This document shows positions 31,935 to 38,209 of a stretch of 38,209 nucleotides of DNA, piece after piece. Location of the stretch: NCBI GenBank assembly GCA_964632845.1, contig CAZWDU010000017.1:1-38209 (forward strand). Direction: 5' to 3'. The notes beneath the pieces are model-generated. The model was not told the DNA's origin. It made no database searches and saw only the letters and a list, made by a program, of their open reading frames with translations. Numbering within the stretch: position 1 is the stretch's first letter; each line of letters opens with the position of its first letter. Source of the stretch: JAOZHU01 sp964632845. Its GTDB lineage: Archaea > Thermoproteota > Bathyarchaeia > Bathyarchaeales > Bathycorpusculaceae. Both the position numbers and the translations under genes were made by a program.

Positions 31935-31964
31935 TATATAAAGGGGAGGGGGTATAAGCACTTC
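31935..31964 (+). promoter_or_regulatory. second copy of the TATATAA/G-rich promoter module
   Basis: TATATAAAGGGGAGGGGGTA at 31935-31954 is identical to 2364-2383, followed by TAA and GCACTTC (31958-31964), which also follows the first copy. It would drive transcription rightward from about 31960 into the 3' end of the PP-loop gene on the other strand. A small GCAC/GTGC hairpin follows. No coding gene lies downstream on this strand. Confidence 0.5.
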
Positions 31965-31995
31965 ACAAACGTGCAAAACCTAAACCACGCGGCAA

Positions 31996-32988
31996 TCACG
32001 CAATCCTGTAACGTTCCACTTCATCCCTGCTTGGAACAGACACGGTTATTGCTTTGTCTAAGCACTCTTTGCCAAAAGTAACAGTCACCCTACTGTCTTT
32101 CGCGTCAGAATAGAACGCGGTTAACGCCGCTGCCACCTCGACAGCTTTTCGGGTTTTCAACCCTTGAAGCAAAGTGATTGGACCACTAATGTCTGGAACC
32201 TCAAAACAGTAATCGCCACGCGCTTTCTTAAGCGCTAAAACTTTGTTCTCTGCCTCGTTTCTTCCAACAATTATCTTGTTCTCGCCAAGCCTAAAGTGCC
32301 TGCCGATTTTCAGCAAAGCCGCATCAGCCATGGAACAACGCTTCTTATGCTTAAAGAGATCACGCAGTCTGGCGGCAAACTCTTTGCAGGTAAGCAAACA
32401 ACCACCTGCTGGAGAAGGATAAGAGGCAATGCCAAACTCTGCGGCAAGCTTGATTTGCGGTTTACGTGACTTACCGCGAATATCCAGCAGTTCATCGCGT
32501 TTAACCAAGCCTTTCCGCTCAACAACAGTTTCAGGCAGCAACTTTGCTGACAACGGCCTCAGCAACTTGCCCTTCAAACCAGATTCCTCTTCAATAATCC
32601 GCAACGCCTTAAAATGCTGCGACATAGGTCTCTCACCAAGAACCTCGCCAGTGAAAACGAACGCAGCACCTATCTCTTTAGCGTACTTCTTTGCTTTTTT
32701 CGCCATGAAAACCTTGCAGTCAACGCATGGATTCATGTTTCGTCCATACCCATGCTTTGGCTTCCGCACTACACTCAAATAGTCATTTCCAACGTCTACC
32801 ACTTTGAGGGGCACACCTAACTGCTTCGCAGCTTCAACAACGCCACGTTTGTTTTCTTCTTTACATGAACAAAAAAGATTCGCTAAGTTTATGGCTTCCA
32901 CATCAATACCCTGATTGAGAATTAGCCGAGTGGCAAGAATGCTGTCTAAACCGCCAGAAAACAAAGATAATGCTTTAGTTCTTGTCAT
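31996..32988 (-). CDS. PP-loop ATPase, predicted tRNA thiolation-type enzyme
   Basis: This is a 330-residue N-type ATP pyrophosphatase protein. SGGLDS lies at residues 11-16, followed by paired cysteines NLFCSCKE (about 37-44), NPCVDCKVFMAKKA (about 85-98), GEVLGERPMSQH, and a late CLLTCKEFAARL block. A C-terminal domain of about 100 residues begins at about 225 (RHFRLGENKIIVGRNEAEN). The pattern matches MnmA/TrmU- or ThiI-like proteins in archaea and some bacteria whose substrate is not settled. A TATA-like CTTATTTG on this strand near 33013-33020 predicts a nearly leaderless transcript for ATG 32988. Confidence 0.78.
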   Translation of the reverse strand: MTRTKALSLFSGGLDSILATRLILNQGIDVEAINLANLFCSCKEENKRGVVEAAKQLGVPLKVVDVGNDYLSVVRKPKHGYGRNMNPCVDCKVFMAKKAKKYAKEIGAAFVFTGEVLGERPMSQHFKALRIIEEESGLKGKLLRPLSAKLLPETVVERKGLVKRDELLDIRGKSRKPQIKLAAEFGIASYPSPAGGCLLTCKEFAARLRDLFKHKKRCSMADAALLKIGRHFRLGENKIIVGRNEAENKVLALKKARGDYCFEVPDISGPITLLQGLKTRKAVEVAAALTAFYSDAKDSRVTVTFGKECLDKAITVSVPSRDEVERYRIA

Positions 32989-33135
32989 GACGCCAGTAAG
33001 CTATCTTACTCTCAAATAAGAAGTTACCTGTAACTTGCAACTTAGGCAAGAAATAAGAAACAACAAGTCCACTTCTTCATTAAGAGCACACAGAAAAGAT
33101 TTGCTTTAATACTCCTATCGCTTACAAAAGGGAGC

Positions 33136-33480
33136 ATGCTTGGCTCCACCTTGGCGCTGCTTTCAGCACTAGCTTCAGTCTTTGCTGCTGTAATAGTGGG
33201 CAAGCATTCCAGAAACTCAAACGCCTTCAACGTCAGCCTAATCATTTCCTGCGTCGGCATGGCAGTTCTCTGCCGCTCGCGGTTCTGCTAACAAATTTTG
33301 CAACAGCTAACCTTGAAGGACTCGCACTATTTGCCATAAGTGGAGTGCTCACACCTAGATTAGGGAGACTATGCTATTACAGTGGCTTGAAAAAACTTGC
33401 TTTTCCCCATAATTGGCGGCGTTACTCTCGGTATATCTGCTATAATCAGGAAAGCCGCGTTGAATCCTCATAGTGTTAGG
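33136..33480 (+). pseudogene. decayed EamA/DMT-family transporter
   Basis: An ATG at 33136 after AAAGGGAGC opens a membrane-type frame (MLGSTLALLSALASVFAAVIVGKHS) that hits TAA at about 33289. A second frame from about 33272 continues the sense (LPLAVLLTNFATANLEGLALFAISG...LCYYSGLKKL), and a third from about 33397 gives FPIIGGVTLGISAIIRKAALNPHS. These three pieces read in order like parts of an EamA transporter, but frameshifts and a missing middle leave no intact gene. The rest of 32989-33554 holds the promoter of the PP-loop gene and no other feature that I can support. Confidence 0.65.
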
Positions 33481-33554
33481 AGTAACACTGGTCATAACCT
33501 AACCCAAAGTAACTTCTGGCAAAGAGTACCTCACCCAAAAAATTCAGACCCCTG

Positions 33555-34262
33555 TCAGCGAATATCTCTGTATCTGACTACATTCAAGTTCTTGAGACAT
33601 TTTTCGTTATCGTGTACGTACCTTGTAATCAGCCACCAAGTTTTCCAGCTGAAATCCCACTTGCTTTTCCCAATTCGCTTTATGCAGGGAATAGGGATTT
33701 CAGCCACAGTCATCCTTCGCTTTGCCATTTCTATTTCCATCTCAGTCTCTATGCAGAAATCGCTGGACTTCAGGTTAAGCTGGTTCCAAACACTTTTTCT
33801 CATAACTCTCATGCCAGTTATAGGCTCAGTGGTCTTAAACTTGCCATAGTAGAGTCTTGTGAACAGAAGAGGAAACAACCGGTAGTGCAGAAAAGTGTGC
33901 AGTGAATCAGTGGAACCCTCCTTGCTTAGCAGTCTGGAAGCAACCACGACGTCATGTTCCTTTGCTAATTCTTGCATAATAGACAAGTACCGTGGCGGGT
34001 AGGTTCCATCGCCGTCCAGAAAGGCAATGAAATCGCCTTTGGAGTTCTTAACCCCCGTAGCCATCGCAATACCCTTACCCATTCTTTTTTCGATCACGAT
34101 TTTAGCGCCCAATCTCTTTGCGTTTTCAACAGTGTTGTCTGTTGAGCGCCCATCCACCACCAGAACTTCCTTGTCGATATTCAACTCATTGATTTGGCTT
34201 AACGTTTCCACAATACCGTCTTCCTCATTCAAAGTAGGAAGTATTATGCTAAGCATCAGCAT
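33555..34262 (-). CDS. family 2 glycosyltransferase (dolichyl-phosphate sugar synthase-like)
   Basis: This 235-residue GT-A enzyme has the start LSIILPTLNEEDGI, VLVVDGRSTDNT near 33-42, the DXD-type metal site FLDGDGTYPPRY (D83-G86) and TGMRVMRKSVW near 150. It resembles enzymes that move a sugar from a nucleotide to polyprenyl phosphate for N-glycosylation or polysaccharides; there are no C-terminal membrane helices, so it should be a soluble or peripheral form. The frame opens at 34271; ATG 34262 or 34256 fits better with TATA-like AACTAAATAG near 34287-34296 on this strand. Confidence 0.85.
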   Translation of the reverse strand: MLMLSIILPTLNEEDGIVETLSQINELNIDKEVLVVDGRSTDNTVENAKRLGAKIVIEKRMGKGIAMATGVKNSKGDFIAFLDGDGTYPPRYLSIMQELAKEHDVVVASRLLSKEGSTDSLHTFLHYRLFPLLFTRLYYGKFKTTEPITGMRVMRKSVWNQLNLKSSDFCIETEMEIEMAKRRMTVAEIPIPCIKRIGKSKWDFSWKTWWLITRYVHDNEKCLKNLNVVRYRDIR

Positions 34263-34434
34263 AGACCACATTAAGAGTAATGAATCTATTTAGTTAATAA
34301 CGCTGCCTAATAAATTAAACGAACGTTCAACCCCAATGGGCGTTCCTGTTAAGAACGTGCATCGAACAGCAGAGAATATTGCCACTATTTTTTCGCGTTT
34401 TTCAGCTTCGGAAAACCGCAAAACCGTCCACTTC

Positions 34435-35661
34435 TTATAATGCGCTAAAAAGTTTGAGGTAATCCTCAAGATGCCTTGTGATCAAGAAGTTTTTAAGGAT
34501 GTGTTCTTTGCCTTTGGCGCCCATCTTTTTTGCTTCAGTTGGATGCTTGAGCAGATAAAGCGTTTTTTCTGCTGTTTCTTGAACGTTATTAACCAAGAAC
34601 CCGTTTTCACCGTGTATTATTTGCAGAGGGATTCCGCCCACGTTTCCACCTATAACAGGCACTTCTTTCCATAAAGCTTCAGTAACGGTGAGACCGAAAC
34701 CTTCACGCGTGGATTTTTGGAGGACAACATTCGATGCTCTTTGAAAAGCGTTAACTTCTATGTCTCCTACTCCCTTCAAGTCGGTTAACAAATGGATATC
34801 TCTATCGTCACCTGCGTGACGAGCTGTTTTCTCGTAGTAGTTCCATCCTTCAGGGTCATCTTTAGCCATGCTAGCTATCAGCAGCAATTGCACGTTGGGA
34901 ATTTCTTTTTTAACCATTCGGTAAGCATCAATCACGCCTAAAGGGTCTTTCCACGGGTCGAACCTTGAAACCTGCGTAATTATGGGCCTTTCAGGGTCAA
35001 TATCATATTTAGCTAGTTTTGAGAAAATAATATCTTCCGAAAGAGGCTTGTTCTTATCGCTTAACGGGTCTATTGATGGAGGAATTATTGCCACTTTTCT
35101 AGGCTTCAAGGATTCGGGCACATACTGATTCATAGTAAAAATTAGAGAATCATACCGAGATATTATGGGCACCATGAAGCCTGTGAAAGCGGGATTTGGC
35201 TTTGACAGGTCTATGTGGCAACGCCATACCCACTTCCCAGCTTTACTTTTCTGGTAGTTAAGAATTGCGGCTGGTTGAGAATCGTGCACTACAACAAATT
35301 CATGATGCACTTCTAGCATGCGTGCGTTTGCCTCGTTGTTTTCAAGATAAATTTTTTTCATTTCGTCAGTCAAAGGAATATCCATACCCTGCAAACCATT
35401 GTGAAACGCTTTGGTGACATTGAAAAACTCGTCGGATCCTTGTAGTAATCGCCAGTCAGCCTTTAATCCAACATCCTGCATCAAGGGAACCAGTCTATGC
35501 AGAATCTCAGCCACACCACCTCCGAAGGATGTTGAGTTTATGTGGCATACGCTTTTTCCTGCTAATTTAGCCGCAATTTCTCTGATTTCACTAATTTTTT
35601 GTTCTCCGACTATTGACGCATATTTATCTATAGAAAGGGTTCTAACAGGAACGTTGTTCAT
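34435..35661 (-). CDS. treT: trehalose synthase, TreT type (GT4 glycosyltransferase)
   Basis: TreT makes trehalose reversibly from NDP-glucose and glucose. The 408-residue protein has the GT-B fold with CHINSTSFGGGVAEIL near residues 39-54, HDSQPAAIL, RCHIDLSKPNP near 146-156, ITQVSRFDPWKDPLGV near 227-242, the acidic-loop region STREGFGLTVTEALWK near 317-332 and NVGGIPLQI near 338-346. These are features of TreT and related GT4 enzymes. In Thermococcales treT lies with maltose/trehalose transporter genes, and the same neighbours occur here. A TATA box at 35683-35692 places transcription start on or next to the ATG. Confidence 0.9.
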   Translation of the reverse strand: MNNVPVRTLSIDKYASIVGEQKISEIREIAAKLAGKSVCHINSTSFGGGVAEILHRLVPLMQDVGLKADWRLLQGSDEFFNVTKAFHNGLQGMDIPLTDEMKKIYLENNEANARMLEVHHEFVVVHDSQPAAILNYQKSKAGKWVWRCHIDLSKPNPAFTGFMVPIISRYDSLIFTMNQYVPESLKPRKVAIIPPSIDPLSDKNKPLSEDIIFSKLAKYDIDPERPIITQVSRFDPWKDPLGVIDAYRMVKKEIPNVQLLLIASMAKDDPEGWNYYEKTARHAGDDRDIHLLTDLKGVGDIEVNAFQRASNVVLQKSTREGFGLTVTEALWKEVPVIGGNVGGIPLQIIHGENGFLVNNVQETAEKTLYLLKHPTEAKKMGAKGKEHILKNFLITRHLEDYLKLFSAL

Positions 35662-35682
35662 AATTTTCTCTCACGACTTCAG

Positions 35683-35692
35683 TATATAATAG
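35683..35692 (-). promoter_or_regulatory. TATA box of treT
   Basis: Minus-strand ATTATATACT lies about 26 bases before the ATG at 35661, predicting a leaderless transcript. The gap 35662-35776 also carries the promoter of malK on the plus strand (GCTTTATG near 35744-35751), so both genes share a divergent control region. Confidence 0.55.
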
Positions 35693-35776
35693 GCAACGAC
35701 AGAAATATGCTTTTAGTTCTACGAAATGGCGTTTTTGCAAAAATGCTTTATGCATGCATCTCATTTTGATTAATTA

Positions 35777-36871
35777 GTGATACCCTTGGCTAGAGTTTTA
35801 ATCAAAACGTTGACAAAACGCTTCGGCAAAGTTGTGGCGGTTAACAAACTTGATTTGGAAGTGAAGGACAAAGAGTTCGTTGTTCTTCTCGGACCTTCAG
35901 GATGCGGAAAGACCACGGTTCTCAGATGTATCGCTGGCCTTGAGGCACCTGACGAAGGAGAGATATACATCGGAGACCGCCTCGTCAATACTCTCGAACC
36001 CAAGGAAAGAGACATCGCTATGGTTTTTCAAACCTACGCTCTTTATCCGCACATGACAGTTTTCCAAAACCTTGCGTTTCCATTAGAAAATGCCAAAATG
36101 CCTATGCCGCAGATAAAAGAAAAAGTTGAAGAAACCGCAAAATTGCTGCAAATAGACAACTTGTTAGGCAGAAAGCCCAAGCAGTTGAGCGGAGGACAAA
36201 GGCAACGGGTAGCTTTAGGCAGGGCAATGGTAAGAGAACCGCAAGTGTTTCTTATGGATGAACCGCTGAGTAATTTGGATGCAAAATTAAGAGTTTACAT
36301 GCGAGCTGAACTAAAGAAGTTGCAGAAGGAAGTGGGCATTACCACTATTTACGTCACTCACGACCAAGTTGAAGCCATGACCATGGGCGACAAAGTTGCC
36401 ATTATCAATGAAGGTGCTCTTCAACAATTTGACCACGCAACTGACATCTATTTCCATCCGGTGAACGCTTTTGTTGCAGGTTTCATCGGCACGCCTCCCA
36501 CGAACTTCTTTGACTGCACTCTAACCAGAGAAGAGCCGTACGTCTTTGATGCTGGGCAGTTCAAGTACCCTGTGCCAGAGTATCTGCAGGAGAAAGCTAA
36601 AGAATGGCCTTCTTCAGTAACTTTTGGAATTAGACCTCAAGACGTAATTGTTCACGTGAAAGCGAAGGGAAAAGGCTTGATTAAAGCCACATTGGAGATA
36701 GATGAGCCTTTGGGAGACCGCCAAGTTTTAGACTTGAAGGTTGGAGAGTACTTGGTTAAAGCATTGGTCTTGCCAGATTTCAAGGCTGCTTTAGGCGATA
36801 ACTTGTGGATAGAATTTCCAAGCGACAAAATTTACGTGTTTGACAAGAAAACTGGTCAAACTTTGACGTAG
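35777..36871 (+). CDS. sugar ABC importer ATPase (MalK/MsmX type)
   Basis: This 364-residue ATPase energises the MalF/MalG-type permease encoded to its right. It has Walker A GPSGCGKTT (39-47), Q85, signature LSGGQRQR (137-144), Walker B VFLMDEP (157-163), H195, and a C-terminal OB-fold TOBE regulatory domain from about 240 (FIGTPPTNFFDCTL ... FGIRPQDVIV). These features define CUT1-family carbohydrate importers. With TreT beside it, trehalose or maltose is the likely substrate, but MalK-type ATPases can serve several permeases. The GTG at 35777 lies close to the predicted transcript start; TTG 35786 is an alternative. Confidence 0.93.
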   Translation: MIPLARVLIKTLTKRFGKVVAVNKLDLEVKDKEFVVLLGPSGCGKTTVLRCIAGLEAPDEGEIYIGDRLVNTLEPKERDIAMVFQTYALYPHMTVFQNLAFPLENAKMPMPQIKEKVEETAKLLQIDNLLGRKPKQLSGGQRQRVALGRAMVREPQVFLMDEPLSNLDAKLRVYMRAELKKLQKEVGITTIYVTHDQVEAMTMGDKVAIINEGALQQFDHATDIYFHPVNAFVAGFIGTPPTNFFDCTLTREEPYVFDAGQFKYPVPEYLQEKAKEWPSSVTFGIRPQDVIVHVKAKGKGLIKATLEIDEPLGDRQVLDLKVGEYLVKALVLPDFKAALGDNLWIEFPSDKIYVFDKKTGQTLT

Positions 36872-36884
36872 ACTTTTAAGTTTT

Positions 36885-37814
36885 TTAGCCTTTTACGGCT
36901 CCAGCTGTTAAGCCCTGTACATAGTATCTCTGAAGTGCGACGTAAATTGCTACAGGCAGTATCATCACCAAAATTGAGCCCGCTGCTAAAAGACTGAAGT
37001 TCAGTTGGTACCTTCCAATTAGCAACGGTATTATTTGGGGCGCAAGTCTCGCGGCGGGGTTTGTAATGGTTACTAATGCGAAGAAAAAGTCGTTCCATAC
37101 AAACACGAACTGAAGGGATACCAAAGAAGCCAGTGCAGGCAGGGTTATTGGCAGAACTATTTTACGGAAAATTTTGAAGTACGATGCCCCATCAACGCGA
37201 GCGGCTTCTTCGATTTCTATGGGCAGCGTTGCGAAGAAGTTTCTTAAGAAAAGCACTTGCCATGGAAGCCCAAAAGCCGTGTGAAGCAAGATTAACCCAA
37301 CATAGTTATTTAGAAGACTCAGATTTTTGAAAAGTGTGAAAATGGGTACAATCACCATTTGCTGAGGTATAGTCTGCAAAAGAACCAAAACAAGGAACAA
37401 AAGGTCTTTTGTTCGGGATTTGAACCGCGCGAACGAATACGCTGCCAAAGCCGCGATAAATATCGGAAGGAAAGTCGCGGGGATTGTTACAAGTAAAGAA
37501 TTGAACATGGCACCACTGAGCGGAACGCCTGCAGTTTGCCCTGTCCAAGCATCAACAAAATTATACAGATTCAAAGTGAATGGTTGGAGATTCCACCAGC
37601 CAAATTGCACTTCACTATACGGGCGAATAGCGGCGAGAAAGACGCCTAGAAAGGGTATTAGCCATATTGTTGCGATAACCCAAGCTACAATATGTGTGAG
37701 CACCGTGAATTGCGTTATTTTAGTCTTCTTCTTTGCAGGCGTCTGCTCCTTGTTAAAATATGAAGAGATACGCATCTTGATTTTTTCAAAAAAACTAATT
37801 AGGAGTTCTTTCAA
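36885..37814 (-). CDS. sugar ABC importer permease, MalG type
   Basis: This 309-residue inner permease has six predicted membrane helices. A basic N-terminal tail (KEQTPAKKKTK) precedes helix 1 (IVAWVIATIWLIPFLGVFLAAI). The EAA loop that docks on the ATPase is EEAARVDGASYFKIFRKIVLP near residues 210-230. The C-terminus GLTAGAVKG is the usual MalG-type ending. It overlaps the upstream MalF-type gene by four bases. It converges with the MalK-type gene, leaving 13 bases between their stops. Confidence 0.93.
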   Translation of the reverse strand: MKELLISFFEKIKMRISSYFNKEQTPAKKKTKITQFTVLTHIVAWVIATIWLIPFLGVFLAAIRPYSEVQFGWWNLQPFTLNLYNFVDAWTGQTAGVPLSGAMFNSLLVTIPATFLPIFIAALAAYSFARFKSRTKDLLFLVLVLLQTIPQQMVIVPIFTLFKNLSLLNNYVGLILLHTAFGLPWQVLFLRNFFATLPIEIEEAARVDGASYFKIFRKIVLPITLPALASLVSLQFVFVWNDFFFALVTITNPAARLAPQIIPLLIGRYQLNFSLLAAGSILVMILPVAIYVALQRYYVQGLTAGAVKG

Positions 37815-38209
37815 GTTTTCGACATCCTGTTAACTAGATACGCTGCAACCCCAAACGTCATCAGCGTAAGTAACACCGCTATAGCTGCCCCCGCGCCCAA
37901 ATTGGTCGCGTAAAACGCCTCGTTGTACATATCGTAAGCTAAAACGCTACTGGCGCCGCCTGGTCCGCCCAGCGTCGCGACGTACACTATGTCAAAAATC
38001 TTCAGTTCCCATAGAAGACTCATGGTAACCACCACCAGCGTGGTAGACCGCAACATTGGAACAGTTATGCGCCAAAAAGTTTTCCACCGTGAGGCGCCAT
38101 CTATCGAGGCTGCTTCGTACATTTCCGTGGGAACGCCTTGAAGACCTGCTGAATAAACTATCATGGCGAACCCTGTCCATATCCAAATTGACCCCAGTAT
38201 CACGCTGAA
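37811..38209 (-). CDS. sugar ABC importer permease, MalF type (partial, cut by window edge)
   Basis: Only the C-terminal ~132 residues are inside the window; the frame stays open to base 38209. The EAA loop YEAASIDGASRWKTFWRITVP is complete, followed by helices and the typical VATLGGPGGASSVLAYDMYNEAF segment of MalF-like proteins. It is coupled to malG-type by a four-base overlap. A substrate-binding protein gene would be expected beyond the right edge. Confidence 0.92.
   Translation of the reverse strand, partial: FSVILGSIWIWTGFAMIVYSAGLQGVPTEMYEAASIDGASRWKTFWRITVPMLRSTTLVVVTMSLLWELKIFDIVYVATLGGPGGASSVLAYDMYNEAFYATNLGAGAAIAVLLTLMTFGVAAYLVNRMSKT

Noticed and set aside
33397..33849. 150-codon plus-strand frame
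   Set aside because: Its first ~25 codons are the third fragment of the decayed transporter; the rest is antisense to the GT2 glycosyltransferase and has no protein character.
1..38209. tRNA genes
   Set aside because: I scanned the gene-free gaps for the T-loop GGTTCRANYCC pattern and acceptor stems and saw no convincing tRNA; the GGGTTACAACC-like end at 13211-13222 belongs to RNase P RNA. A dedicated tRNA search would be needed to exclude intron-bearing or permuted tRNAs.

Overview
The window is archaeal. It carries a two-repeat TATA-box binding protein, an archaeal-type RNase P RNA, a methanofuran biosynthesis operon (mfnB-mfnA-mfnD-mfnF-mfnE), an AK6/Fap7-type kinase, a TtuA/NcsA-type tRNA thiolase and many start codons that sit about 25 bases after a TATA box with little or no leader. 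Large secreted or cell-surface proteins with a C-terminal membrane anchor, together with methanofuran genes and a TreT-type trehalose synthase, suggest an uncultivated Thermoproteota lineage such as Bathyarchaeia. That placement is an inference from gene content, not a phylogeny.

Layout. 1-2262: an ABC-2 type exporter (ATPase plus permease). 2263-2597: a gene-free stretch with a strong TATA box followed by a foldable segment that I propose as a small RNA. 2598-4892: TBP, a nucleotidyltransferase and a tRNA 2-thiolation enzyme. 4893-9668: three inverted-repeat operator-like sites, then a tight three-gene operon of surface proteins (two NosD-like beta-helix proteins and a Kelch protein). 9795-12856: small housekeeping and conserved genes. 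12905-13240: RNase P RNA, followed at once by a tyrosine recombinase and two AT-rich genes (a HEPN-like protein and a PD-(D/E)XK-like protein), which look like a small integrated element. 16001-22197: secreted repeat protein, metalloprotease, small membrane proteins, a membrane-anchored acetolactate decarboxylase and a HisA-like TIM barrel, with short dispersed repeats between them. 22379-26101: a 1240-residue subtilase. 26170-31026: the methanofuran operon. 31070-33480: a DUF362 protein, a PP-loop enzyme and a decayed EamA-type transporter. 33555-38209: a GT2 glycosyltransferase, TreT and a trehalose/maltose-type ABC importer (MalK, MalG and part of MalF).

How the genes fit together. The mfn operon makes the C1 carrier methanofuran, and the nearby HisA-like enzyme of unknown role may belong to the same C1 cofactor network. 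TreT and the Mal-type importer resemble the trehalose/maltose gene set known from Thermococcales. The beta-helix, Kelch, subtilase and matrixin-like proteins would act outside the membrane on polymers or proteins. The least explained parts are the element next to rnpB, the repeated promoter module at 2364 and 31935 with its putative RNA, the operator triplet at 4974-5066 and the three direct repeats at 17326, 18201 and 18549.
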